Positions 33,140-44,600 of a stretch of 64,000 bases of DNA are shown piece by piece. The stretch covers positions 129,132,755-129,196,754 of the forward strand of contig OW804094.1 in assembly GCA_942159475.1 (NCBI GenBank). Reading direction: 5' to 3'. Position 1 is the stretch's first letter. Each line of letters begins with the position of its first letter. The position numbers were made by a program, and so were the translations under genes. Source of the DNA: Sthenelais limicola. Its lineage: Eukaryota; Annelida; Polychaeta; Phyllodocida; Sigalionidae. The notes beneath the pieces were generated by a model. The model was not told the DNA's origin and searched no databases. It saw nothing but the letters and a program-made list of their open reading frames with translations.

Positions 33140-35653
33140 TTAGTAGACTTGTGGGTTGTTATGGGAGACACGCCATCGTATTTGTAATTTGGTGTTAGTT
33201 TGGTTTGGTAGCGAGAAAGATTTTACTTTTCAGCATTTCAGCATGTGTTTGAGTGGTGATCTGATTTTTGGTAGTGAGAAGATTCTGCATACCGTTCCAG
33301 ATTGTGTTTGGATTGATGGGGGATTTCAATTGGGTGTGTGATGGTGGTCTGATTATTGGTAGTGAGAAGTTTCTGAATGCAATGCCATTTCAGTTTGTAT
33401 TTGGATCATGTTCTGATTATTAGTAGTCGCATGGTAGCGGGAACATACTGCATACCAGTTTGTACCTAATCAGTCAGTGTAGTTTCAATAGTAATTTGAT
33501 TGTCCTTGATGAGGGTTTTGAATAGTGAGTATGAGGGTGTGATTTTTTCAGAAGAGGTAAGAGCATTCCATGCTCTGGCGCCCTTGTAACAAGGGGCATT
33601 TTTGAATGATTCAGTTTTGGGCATGGGCAGTGGTAGGTTGTGTTTGTTTTGTGAGCGGGTGCTTCTATTTGATTGTGCTTGGGGGCCTGGATGCCCCTCA
33701 CAAGAGCAGCCGTACATGAGGCATAATAGATGTTTATCCCTTCTTTCTCTAGGTGTTCTAGACCTAGTGAGGGCAAGATGTTGGATATTGATTCTTGTTT
33801 ACTTGTTTGTGTTATGATTCTGGCTGCTCTTGTTTGGATATGTACAGGTTTCTTTGTGTTGCTTGTTATGTGTTGCGAAGTGATATATCGATGAGTTGTA
33901 ATCTGGTAGTGGCAGGATCAAGGCTTTGTAGATTTTCAAGGTTATTTGTTTTGTGAGCATGTGTCTGATGTGTGAGAGTATGTATAGTTTGTGAGTCAAC
34001 CTTGTGAGTCAAGTTATTGAGTCAACCTGTTTCTGTGCATTGAGTTTTTGGTCAAGTATTGTGCCTAGGTGTTTGAAATGATCAACTAGTTCTAGTTCTG
34101 TGCCATGAAGGGTCGGTTGTGATGCGGTGGGGGGTGATGTTCTTTTGGGGGTGAAAGCTATGACTTTTGTTTTCTTGGTGTTTATTGTGAGTTTGTTGGT
34201 GGTGCACCAGTTTTCTAGTTTGTGAAGGGCAGTTTGAATTGTTGGTATAGAGTCACTGTGGGATGCAGCAGATGTGTAGATCACAGTGTCATCCGCGTAT
34301 AGTTGGGTATTTACCATGGGTAAGTTGGCGGGGAGGTCATTTATATAAATGAGGAATAGTAGCGGCCCCAAGATCAAACCTTGGGGGATTCCTGTTGTCA
34401 GGGGAAGTGTTGATGATGTGTGACCATTTGCTGTGACCGATTGCGATCGGTTTTCCAGGTAGCTTTGGAACCAATTTCCAGGTAGTTTTAGAACCAATTT
34501 GTTGTGTTTTGGGCTGAGTGGATAGAGTCTAATTTCTTAAAGTGACACTTCTCACTGTTGCTGGCTGGATTATCGAGTAACGGAATTTCGACTTCATTTG
34601 CTAGTATTTGGTGCACATTACCCTACCTAACTAACTCCTGTGAATATCAAAACTATGAAATTCATATTATATGAGATATTTGCTAAATATAGTGAGCAAA
34701 ATCGTTTTTGCTTGCCAACCAGAAATTTCAAAGTGGCAGTTGGGTTGACATCTGGAATTATGTAACACCCAGGTCGGCACTGGTCAGTACAAAGGGCATT
34801 CTGCCACCAGGGCTAAATCTGGCAGCACCTCCTGGTCTCCAAAGCCATTTCCTCATGGATTTGACATGGGTTTATGTTCTGACCCATTCATTACACATAT
34901 TCACTAATCATTGAATAAAAACGCAATGCTGATATTCAATACTTCAGATATTGCTATACCTATTATATATGATTACACTGACAAAGTTTCACACTATTCC
35001 ATGACTACTCATTTTAACTATCTTAGCCACTTTAAGGAGGAGTGAGTGGTCAAGAGTATCAAAGGCTTTTTTTTTTAGATCTATGAAGACTGCAGTGGTT
35101 GTTTTTCTATTGTTAGTTGTGGTGGATATGTCGTCTGTTAATTGTGCCAGCGCCTGGTGTGTAGAGTGTTGTGCTCTAATACCGTGTTGGTTTTTGTCTA
35201 GGAGGTCATGGGTGTGAGGTATTGGGATGTTTGTTCATGTATGAGGGACTGCAGAATTTTCCCTGGTACTGGGAGTTGTGAGATGGGTCTCATGTCATTT
35301 GGGGTATTTGCGTTGGTAGTTTTTGGTATGGGTATTACTATTGCCGTTTTCCATTTCCTGACGCCCTCGGAAATGGACAAGTTGAATAGTGTTGTAAAAT
35401 GCACATGTAGGAATAACATTGCGTCTTTGAGTGCTCTAGAGTTGATGTGATGTAGGCCTGAAGGTTTAGAACTGTTGATTTTGTTGATTTCCTTCAGTAC
35501 TTTGTTTTGTGTTACAGGCATTAAAGTTAGTGTGTCAGAAGAGATATGAGATAAGTTAGGAAAAGAAAAGATACATTCTGGGGAATAGGTATCGGTCTGA
35601 AAGAGAGGTATTTCTTGGTAAGGGAAAAATCGCCTGCATCTAATTTGATGTTG
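33140..35653 (-). mobile_element. Decayed non-LTR retrotransposon (reverse transcriptase and 3' end)
   Basis: Minus-strand LINE ORF2 remnant of the Jockey/CR1/L2-type RT group. Reading downwards from about 35620: the RT start and fingers (SKPSGLHHINSRALKDA, AIVIPIPK), then NQHGIR, then motif A (FIDLKKKAFDTLDHSLLL), where a MITE is inserted. Next come GIPQGLILGPLLFLIYINDL, the catalytic YADDT (34288-34299), the thumb, and a C-terminal tail ending at a stop at 33466. It is disabled by frameshifts (near 35205 and near 35560), a 22-bp tandem duplication at 34473-34515, and the MITE. No endonuclease domain was found, so it is 5'-truncated or cut at the second MITE (35654). About 33190-33460 is the 3' region, made of diverged repeats. 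Confidence 0.9.
34541..35031 (+). mobile_element. TTAA-flanked MITE, copy 1 (in LINE)
   Basis: 491 bp, starting AGTGACACTT and ending TTAGCCACT, with TTAA on both sides (34537-34540, 35032-35035). The short terminal inverted repeat is AGTG(A/G)C. It is homologous along its length to 35658-36160 and, inverted, to 60047-60534. It has no transposase, so it is non-autonomous. TTAA duplications occur with piggyBac and Kolobok elements. The AG...CT ends fit Kolobok (RR...YY) better than piggyBac (CCC...), but this assignment is inference. Confidence 0.88.
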
Positions 35654-35657
35654 TTAA

Positions 35658-36160
35658 AGTGACACTTCTCACTGTTGTTGGCTAGATTATCTAGTAACGG
35701 AATTTCTACTTCCTTTTCTAGTATTTGATTCACCTTACCCTACCTAACTAACTCCTGTGGATATCAAAACTCTAACATTCATATTATATCAGATATTTGG
35801 TAAAACAGTGAGCAAAATCGTTTTTGCACACCAACCCGAAATGTCAAGCTATGTCAGAGTGGCAGTTGGGTTCTGGCATCTGGAGTTACATAATGCCAGC
35901 CTTGACCAAAGGTCACTGATAGACTCCTATGTTAAATCTAGTTACATCAATGGTCACTTAAGAGAGTGGGGGCACCACTTGACGGCTACTATTCTGTGAT
36001 TTGAAATCTGGTCTATTCATTACACTTATTCAATGATTATTGAATGAAGAAACAATGTTGGTGCTCCATACTTTAGATATTGTCATAGATATCCTATATG
36101 GTTAAACTAAATAAGTTTCATGTGACTCTGTGACTACTCGTTTTAACTATCTTAGCCACT
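35658..36160 (+). mobile_element. TTAA-flanked MITE, copy 2
   Basis: 503 bp in the same orientation as copy 1, with TTAA at 35654-35657 and 36161-36164. It shares GTAACGGAATTTC, ACCTAACTAACTCCTGTG and the terminal TTAGCCACT with the other copies. It sits at the 5' edge of the recognisable LINE, so it may also have inserted into that element. Confidence 0.88.
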
Positions 36161-36209
36161 TTAACTAAGATAACAAATTTATCTATACAAATTTAGAATA
36201 CACACAGGG

Positions 36210-36293
36210 TAACTAACTCGCTGGTTTCAGTCTGTTAGAATATCGCACAAGTTGTGAAGATTTTCTAAGCGACTGAAACCAGCAAGTTAGTTA
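36210..36293. repeat. 84-nt near-perfect hairpin
   Basis: TAACTAACTCGCTGGTTTCAGTC pairs with GACTGAAACCAGCAAGTTAGTTA with a single mismatch over 23 positions, and an inner TTAGAA/TTCTAA pair shortens the loop. It is either a small foldback element or an RNA hairpin. Confidence 0.85.
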
Positions 36294-39200
36294 ATTGTTT
36301 TATCATATATAATGCTTTTAACAATATCAATAGAAAATATGTTTGTGTCAGGAGGTTAAATTTTGCCGGAAAACATGATAAAAACCCGCATTGGTTGCCA
36401 TGTCTACCACAAACACACTAGTGACATCATGCATAAAACACTCTAGATACCTTGTTCTCAGAGCAATGCGTACACATAATATATACATGAATGCACTCAA
36501 GTGCTCTACTATACGTGTGTTGGAAAATCTCACTAATTATCGCCACATATTAAAATTAGGGAAATATTTTGGATTTATAACTTTGGTAATAGTGAGGGCA
36601 ATGACACTGCCATGTGTGTTAATTCTGTATATTTCTGTTGTTAAATAAAACGGTACCGAAATTTTAATAAAAGTACCATACCCATTTTACTAGTTTAGTT
36701 TACTATAATTTTGTTATATTTTACTTTTACTCTATTTTTACTAGGGACCCCCTGTAAGAACTATGGTTTTCATAGAAGAGAGGCATCCCTTTTCCTGTGT
36801 AAAATAACTGTATTATTATTATCATTATTATCTATATATACGCATTTCCGGAAATAAACATACATACATGGGAATCTCATGCATGGCAAAACGTGACAAA
36901 GAATGAGAAGACAGAAAGAGAGGAAAGCTAAGAGGAGAGAGGCAAAAGGTGAGGCGCCCTTCGACGAGAAGATCGAGAACAAATGAAATGAAACAAGTGA
37001 AAGGACAATTGCCAGGAACTCCAGGGATAATAGTGACAGTCGTCTCAGCTTGATGTTGATTAATATTAACGACATCTTCGAGTTCAATATGACTAAAAGA
37101 AATGTTGTTTTAGAAACATTGGTCAATTCAAAGGTCCCTTATCAAGAGCAACTCAAGAGATGGATAAAGGTCAGAGGACATGCATCAATGTGAATCCCAG
37201 TGGAAGGGTGGCATTTACTTAACGCTGCATTGTCAGCTATCACGATAAAGGAAATCTTACCAAATTTACTCATTGCATGACCTATAGGACTGAGTTCATC
37301 ATTGTTCTGCTACTGTGCTTATACAAGAATTAGAAGTCGCTATTTGGTCTGCATGTCAACCAAAGATGAATCGAATGAGCAGTCAAGTGTTTTAAAGAGG
37401 AATAAGACGACAGACCACTGCCCACACTGAGAGGAAATGACATTCAGTCAGGGTTAGGTTAATAAAGATTTCGATGAAAGGTTTTTACCAAGATCTGTGA
37501 AATCTTTTTTATGCACGTTGTAAACTTTTTCATTAAAACTGCAATCTCAGCTATTACGACAAAACAGTTCTGACCAAATTCACTCATGTCATGACGTATA
37601 GAAAATCGATATAACGATAGGGTGAGATGAATGTAAGAGAGCTGTTATTCTTTTATTGTAGTGAAATACTGAAGTAAAAGGTATTTAGATGGAAACCAAC
37701 TGAATTAAATGGTAGGTAACAGGAATTTATTGGCTACGTGTTGAAAAAATCCAGTAAAGGATTGTAACGTAAAACTTGTTAGTTTTAGTCAACCACTTGG
37801 CTAGTTCAGGCAGAGGTTAATTGTAATAGTTTTCTTGGTAGTATAAGCTGAGCTTTGACGAGTGTTATAATTATAATCATAATCACCATGTCATATATTT
37901 ATTTTCCATGACCACGATAGGTTAGGTTTCCTCACGTGTAGAGAAGTATCAATAATCAATAATGTACTTTTGCGTCGACGTCCAAAACAAAGGTTCTAGA
38001 ATCTATAGACTTATCAATATTCTGCTGCTGTTATATGTTTATATAATAATTTGAAGTAGAATTGGTCGAGCAAAAACAGCCGCCGATAATAAGGGAATTC
38101 ATCATGTGAATGGATTCGGGTGGGTCATCCAAACACAAATAAAGACGTTTTTGAAGCCCTGTAGCTATAACAGCTGGACAAAATCTCCCCAAATTTCGGT
38201 CTGAGAGTGCAGCTTTTACACTAAAGTGCATGGTCTTGTCGCAAGTCTATTGATAAAATCCTTAGTTTACCAGTTTAGCCCCGAGTCCACTGAGCCGATA
38301 ATCTGGACGGGGAGCAGTCGGAGGAGAAACAGAGGGGAATCAGGCCAGTGGAGATGAAATAGCTAGCTGGCCGCCAGCAAAATAACTCCTGTGAAGATCG
38401 GATGAATCCAATCGTCCGGCTGTTTCCCCCATCTGTTCTATACTGATTGGCTAGTGTAATAAATAGTGCGAAAGTAGGTCAAGAAACTATGATGGCCGCC
38501 GAGGTTAGTGCTGAAGGTAAAAGTTTAACTGGGTGTCAACTCGATGTGGGACCAATAAATGTTTATTGTCAGCATATCTAAGGACAAAGTGTTCGTCATT
38601 GGGTGAAGACTGATGTTATTTTGGAACTTCTAATGAACAGTATTTTAATGTGCAAACTTTAAAATATACGTTAAAACCACAATAAGAGGTTATACATATA
38701 CTTTAGTTGGTTGGAGTCATACTGAACTATTATAATTCAAATTAACACAGGTAAAACAAGCCATTCGATTAATTTAAGGGGTAATACAACACATTTAAGG
38801 GGTGATCCGTCCCAAACATCTTGATTCATTCGCAAGTAGCATTCCAAATTATGAAAATCATCATGTATAAAAAGCAATTCATCTAACATGAAAACAGGTT
38901 CGATTTTACCCAGTTTATCTTATACAAGTATTACTTGTATTATAAACTATATATGTTAGGGATATGTAGTGGCTTGGGTCGGCTGGATGGGAGACAGAGC
39001 TATATTATAATTTCCTCAAAGACAGCTCAGATTGAAAAATTTTTCAATACACAACCGCCCAGTGCGGTGAATCAAGCGAGAGTGAATGGAGCGATTGTTT
39101 GTTTATGTTCCATCGACCTTACGTCACAATGGAGAAGTCATTCATCCGATTGGTCCACGTGACGAGGTGTGGGCGTGGCTATCACGCAGTCGCCGCCCAA

Positions 39201-40698
39201 GGCCCCAAATATGGGCATCGACGTGACGATTGATTCAATTATTGAGGGACATATCTATCTTATCTGGCATGTTTAGTGAGGCAAATGAGTGGGAAATAGC
39301 GAACGTATGTCGTTATCTCCATACATGCACTCAAACCTGTGTACAAGTAAAGTATATATGTGATGTCTTTTTATAGAACACATAGCAATTGTCAGAGAGT
39401 TAGAGAAAGCAGCATGACATGGATAAAGAATAGTTCCAGCCATTGTTTTGTACAGCTATCCCTAATTCTTAACAGCCCATATATATACGAGTTGAGTGAT
39501 TGAGGGGATTGAATCATATATTACACGCGACACAAAAGGTCCTGACAGACAGAAATATCATGCAATCCAAGCATCCATTTTCCAAGAGCGGACCGAATCT
39601 TCAGATAACGCTTCCCATAAGCAAATTTTACCGTGAAATGCCAGTTTGTCAACACATATAAAATTAAATTTCGTGACTTTCAGAACAGAAAATCATTGTT
39701 GAGGAAGTGCAACAACAATATACTGAAGCGTGTAAAAAGGTGTTCTGGTATAGAGGCCAATTTCTGCCCGGACCATTTAATGTATATAAAGGCAATCTGT
39801 TCAGATGTTTGCCAGGGCTTCATTGAAGGGTAAAAAACTATTTCATTATCAGAGTGAATTCGTCCTTCCTAACCTCATAGCATGAAAAATAAGATATCCA
39901 TACATATTTTGCATATAATGTTCGCCAGAGTGTCGTGGTCAATGTTTGAAATGATTGGATAAAAGGCCTTGTCGCAAGTTGGAAGTAACACACACATGAA
40001 ATCTAGTGACTGACCTCAAAATATTATATCCATTTCACCCAAAGCCGATCCTTAAAGTAACAGTTCGGCCTGGGATAAAATAGCTATACATAAACTCCTT
40101 ACCATGTTGATAATGATGTATTTAGGGTAAATCGTTCCCTAGTGTCCAACTAATTCCAGTATTGCTATGATTTGGACACTTTTACATTGTATTGTGGGGT
40201 TATTCTGATACTATCGAATGATTTAAACAAAGGCCATCCTAAAAAAAGAGGTAAGACGTTGACATATAGCAATTTTATCCCAGGGCGAACTGTTTTTCTT
40301 TTTGTTTTTTTGTATTACAAATTTGGCCGTACATTTAAATATAGTTACAAAAAAACGCTTGTCCACCACATGGATGTTTTCTTGCGTCACCTCTATGTAT
40401 CATTTACTTGATTATTAGACTACTGACAACAATAATAGTGAGCTTTCCATACGATTTACAATACATTACAAATTCTTATAGACAAGTCCCGACCTTTCCA
40501 TATAGTCAATTTAACCCCATCAAATACTACAATTTGTTATTCAGAGAATTTCAATACATGAAAATAACCTTCATCATATGAAATTATAAAAATTATAATT
40601 CATTCATTTCATCATAATGAGCAATCTTATGGCATTCAATACTGTATGCACATAATCGCCTAGTCCTTATAAGGACTTTACAACTGCTGAGGTAGTGA
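36294..40698. other. Gene desert with weak repeats
   Basis: No exon recognised. A degenerate direct repeat of about 60 bp occurs at 37227-37289 and 37541-37602 (both include CTCAT-CATGAC-TATAG). A promoter-like motif cluster is at 39119-39179. A GC-rich patch at 38281-38520 ends in a possible short start exon (ATGATGGCCGCCGAGG, then GTAAAAG), which I could not connect to anything. Confidence 0.4.
39119..39179. promoter_or_regulatory. CRE / CCAAT / E-box / GC-box cluster
   Basis: Within 61 bases lie TTACGTCACAAT (CRE-like), GATTGG (inverted CCAAT box), CACGTG (E-box) and GTGGGCGTGGC (GC/EGR-like). Locally CpG-rich in an AT-rich setting. No adjoining exon was found, so promoter or enhancer is a guess. 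Confidence 0.35.
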
Positions 40699-41605
40699 TT
40701 AGAATTCAATCGCTTCGATAAGCCTTGACAAATAGAATTCCTTCAGTTGCTTGCTAAAAGATATCAAGTAATCACAGTTTCTAAGTACTTCTGGAAGGTT
40801 ATTCCATAATGCGATTCCTTTATAATAGGCACTCTTTCGCATTCTTTCTGACTTTGGTCTAAATGTTTTAAAGATTACCCCCCCCTCCCCACAGTACTTT
40901 CCCTTTTTCATTCAAATCTATATACTTTTCCTTTTTCCTGTATAGTGTCTTAATCAGTGCCATTTCATGTCTAGAGATAAAATATTTACTTTCAACAATA
41001 ATTCCTTCTTTGAAAGGTTCCATCCAAATGCCAGAAGCAATGCGCGAAAAATGACCTTCTGCAGCTTTCTTTGTGACCCTAAATTACTATTCATGATGAT
41101 TGGACCAGCATACTCTACCAGAGGGAGTACATAGGTCTTACATAGCAGCCAACATAAATCTACATTTAAATATTTACTTCTTTTACTAATTCCTGATAAA
41201 GCCCAACTTGCTCTCGAGATCATATTGCTTGTTTTGATGTTCATACTCAATCGTCTATTGAGACGCTCAAATATTTAAAGACATGTACCCTTTCTAAACC
41301 TCATTCCCACATTTCAATACAATATTAACCTCTGTTCGACCATTACTAAAGATTTGGTATTTCGTCTTTTTTTATTTAACACCAAACCTTTTAGTGTACA
41401 CCAATTATTGTATACATCAATCGCATTTTGGCCTTTAGTCTCTAATTCATTCTCATCCTCCCCGTTCACTGTAATTACAGCATTGTCGGCAAATAAAACC
41501 AGCTTACCACCAACATCTATTTCTCCTTAATCATTACAGAAAATTAAAAACATTAACGGCCCTAATATGCTCCCTTGGGGAACCCCGGTTTCTTTAGTAG
41601 ACAAC
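40699..41605 (-). mobile_element. Second decayed LINE fragment (RT palm to C-terminus)
   Basis: Minus-strand remnant that begins at the RT motif GVPQGSILGPLMFLIF (near 41590) and runs through the catalytic box, here FADN instead of (Y/F)ADD. It continues through a thumb region (KTYVLPLVEYAGP) to the C-terminal tail (YYKGIALWNNLPEVLRNCDY), with a stop at 40699. It contains an in-frame stop just after the first motif and frameshifts near 40960. The part before GVPQGS is missing. It differs in sequence from the LINE at 33-35.6 kb. Confidence 0.85.
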
Positions 41606-44600
41606 GTTTACATGCACATGCAAAAGAAGAAAGGTACTTATAAGAAATGTGTACGTTTTCCTTTTGTACCCACACACAAAATAAGTTAACCTGGATTTGA
41701 TGTGAACATCCAATTTCTTATAGAGAGTAACATAAAATTGTTTAACTAGGTTACCGGTTTATTATAAGAACATGAATTATCTCAAATTAAGTGACTATGG
41801 TGATTGATTATTTTCGGAAGCTGAAAATAACGCTTGCATTGTTGTATTTTGTAATCACCAAAGTAATAGTTAAAATAAAGCGTTGGGTTCCGGAAACCGC
41901 GATTTATTTCACCACTGCAAAATATCGAAGAAACAACATGCATAGACCCGGAAATTTTATCAACTTGATAAATATCCTTCAATTGTTTCCATAATTTCTT
42001 TCGCGCCATCAAAGAATTGATGCCTTTGTTCTACGATATAAATTCTGTATTTATAGTCGGCATGTGATTACTGACCAATATTTCCACATTATGGATAAGC
42101 AGAGCATGAATGGAGAGGCTTTTCGTGAAGCAATCCGACTTAAGAAAGGAAGAGAAATATGTGAAAGGGTGAATGACGAAAGGGAATGTCAATTCGAAAT
42201 GACTAAAATCCCCGATGAGTTTCTTCACACTTTTTCCATCTTACAACTTTCAAATAATCATCTGTCATGTCCTCTTGATCCCTGTTAAAAGGAAAAAGTA
42301 ATGGAGTCGCATTGGATGTGACGCAACACTCCCATAAGTATTAGAAAAACTCGTATTTGGCACCTATTCCAATTAGGCAACATGGCAGGCAATTTCGGGA
42401 CGGGCGAATCTTTGCAGGGTACGTTATGATAAAACTTCCCAAGGCGGTGCCAGGTGGCAGGCTTCTGGTCTGAGCCTTTTAGATACCCGCAAATTATTCC
42501 CGTCTGAACGCATCGGTATCTATTACAGAAACATGGTATGTAAATTGGTAAAATAGGAGCAAAAAGATTGTGACTGGTCTATCTGATGCGATTGACTGAG
42601 GATCGATTTTCCATTCTTTGTTGATTCCTTTCACGATCGCCCATTCGCCAAATGCATATCGACGCCTCCCAACCTCAGAGCTGCCTTGTTTTAGAGATTG
42701 CCCTTTCTCACTCGCCTTACTCGCCCTATAAAGAAGCTTTATTTTAAGATGACAGAAGATATTTTCGTATGGTTGCAACAGAGCAATGCATCATAAAACA
42801 TTTTATCCTCACTCATGTGCACATTAAAATCAGATAACATGTAAACAGAATAGAGACGCAGAAAAGAACGCAGAGATTTATGAAGGGGGGACGTCAACAT
42901 TTTTCCTTTTGCCTCATATAAATAAAATGTATTCCACTCAAATCGGCCGCTTTGGAAAATCCCTATTCCATGTTCCATTTGTTTTATAACAATAACCCAG
43001 GGTAATAACGATAAAGACCTCGTAAAATATGCATCGCCCTTCAGGTCCTTTTGAACGCCTCATTGTTTAGGGATTTCGGGAAGTAAAATGCTTTACGTCG
43101 GGGCTTCCTAAAATATTGGCCCGAGTTCTAGACAATAGTCCTCGTGGGATTAATGAGATATTCCCCGGCACCATAAAAACATTCCAGCTCTCGAGTCCAG
43201 ACTGTAGGAAGGGGAGCACTGTTGCACAATGAAGAACATCCAATTTTTAAACAATAGCTTGTAGTTTTGTAGGAAACCAGTTGACAAATGATGTCGCAAT
43301 GAAGAGAAGTTCCTACCACGCAAACGTGCTTAGCCATGCATATACCAGTGTCACATAATTCACTGAAGAGTCGCGCCTTAAATAATTTTCAGGAGCATTG
43401 GAATTTTCAGGACACGCACGACTTTGCAATTACCTAAATGGAATTAATTAAGACGACACTTTTTCTCACGGTGAACCACGGCAGTCTTCTGCATCTTTGT
43501 GTTCGTTGTATCAACTTGGATAATTCGGATTAATGATTTAGAACTCTAACGAGGAGGAACCATTCCTCTGTGATGATCATAATATCTGATAGGCGCTCGG
43601 GAGGAGACTCCAAGGGGACGAACATCTTTTTGCTCGCACGAGATCGTCTATGGCAGCCCATTAAAACATCGCAAAATTGGATTATCACACGTTTGAACCT
43701 AACTCCCATACACCAATATCTAGATTCAAAGCATCGCCTCGCCTCTGGAGTGTCTTTAATTAGGCAATCAGTGTTGTTATCAGATAGAATCAATACAATA
43801 GGATGCTTTTACTTCCTATTTGTACCAACTCGACCGTCTTAAAAAAGATCGTCGACCGTTGTACTATAGTGATTCGCAATTAAACTCCCCATCTCAGCGT
43901 TTAAAAACCGAGCCGATAAGCGAGATAGCAGCATTATTTAACTGAATTCCGACACCTTTTTTATAACTACGCCCACGATTTTTGTCTGGGTCTTGGCACC
44001 GTCGACGTGAACATGCAAGGTGTTTTAATATGACAACTGCTTATACTGGCACGCGAAGCATATAGGGTAAAAGTGATATAAAGGTGCTTTGAGTTATCAC
44101 AAACATTATCCTATGCAGGCTGCCAGAATTTCCTCTATTTTCATAAATGGAGAGACGAAAGGTTCTCCTCTGACTTGATAAACCGTCTTCAGTACATTTC
44201 GACTGACACAATATTTGATACTGTTACATGTCCTCAAACAAAAGTCCGGAGACGAATATTATACGTTATCAGCATATATGCTCGCGTTTGACATCGCATG
44301 TAGCGTCGCATTGCATTAATTGTGCACACAGATTCCTTTAGGTCGAGTTTTTGAATTATTCGTTTTTCACTCTATGTATTCAGTTACTAACGCAACGCTA
44401 TATATACAAGTAGGATAGTGGAAATTAATAATTATATAAAAAAAAGCGTCGGTAATGAAAAATATCTTTCGAAATTATGCGCCTGGCTTTAATATTTTAT
44501 GTGGCAGCTGAACTAAAAGTCCAACAAGTAACACTATTGGTCCGCACAATATATTATATTACCTATATTATTTAAATTGGTCAATATTGTTATATTATAT

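Noticed and set aside
36770..37126. 118-codon hydrophobic minus-strand frame
   Set aside because: Its hydrophobicity comes from reading an AG-rich plus-strand stretch in reverse. It has no family or splice support.
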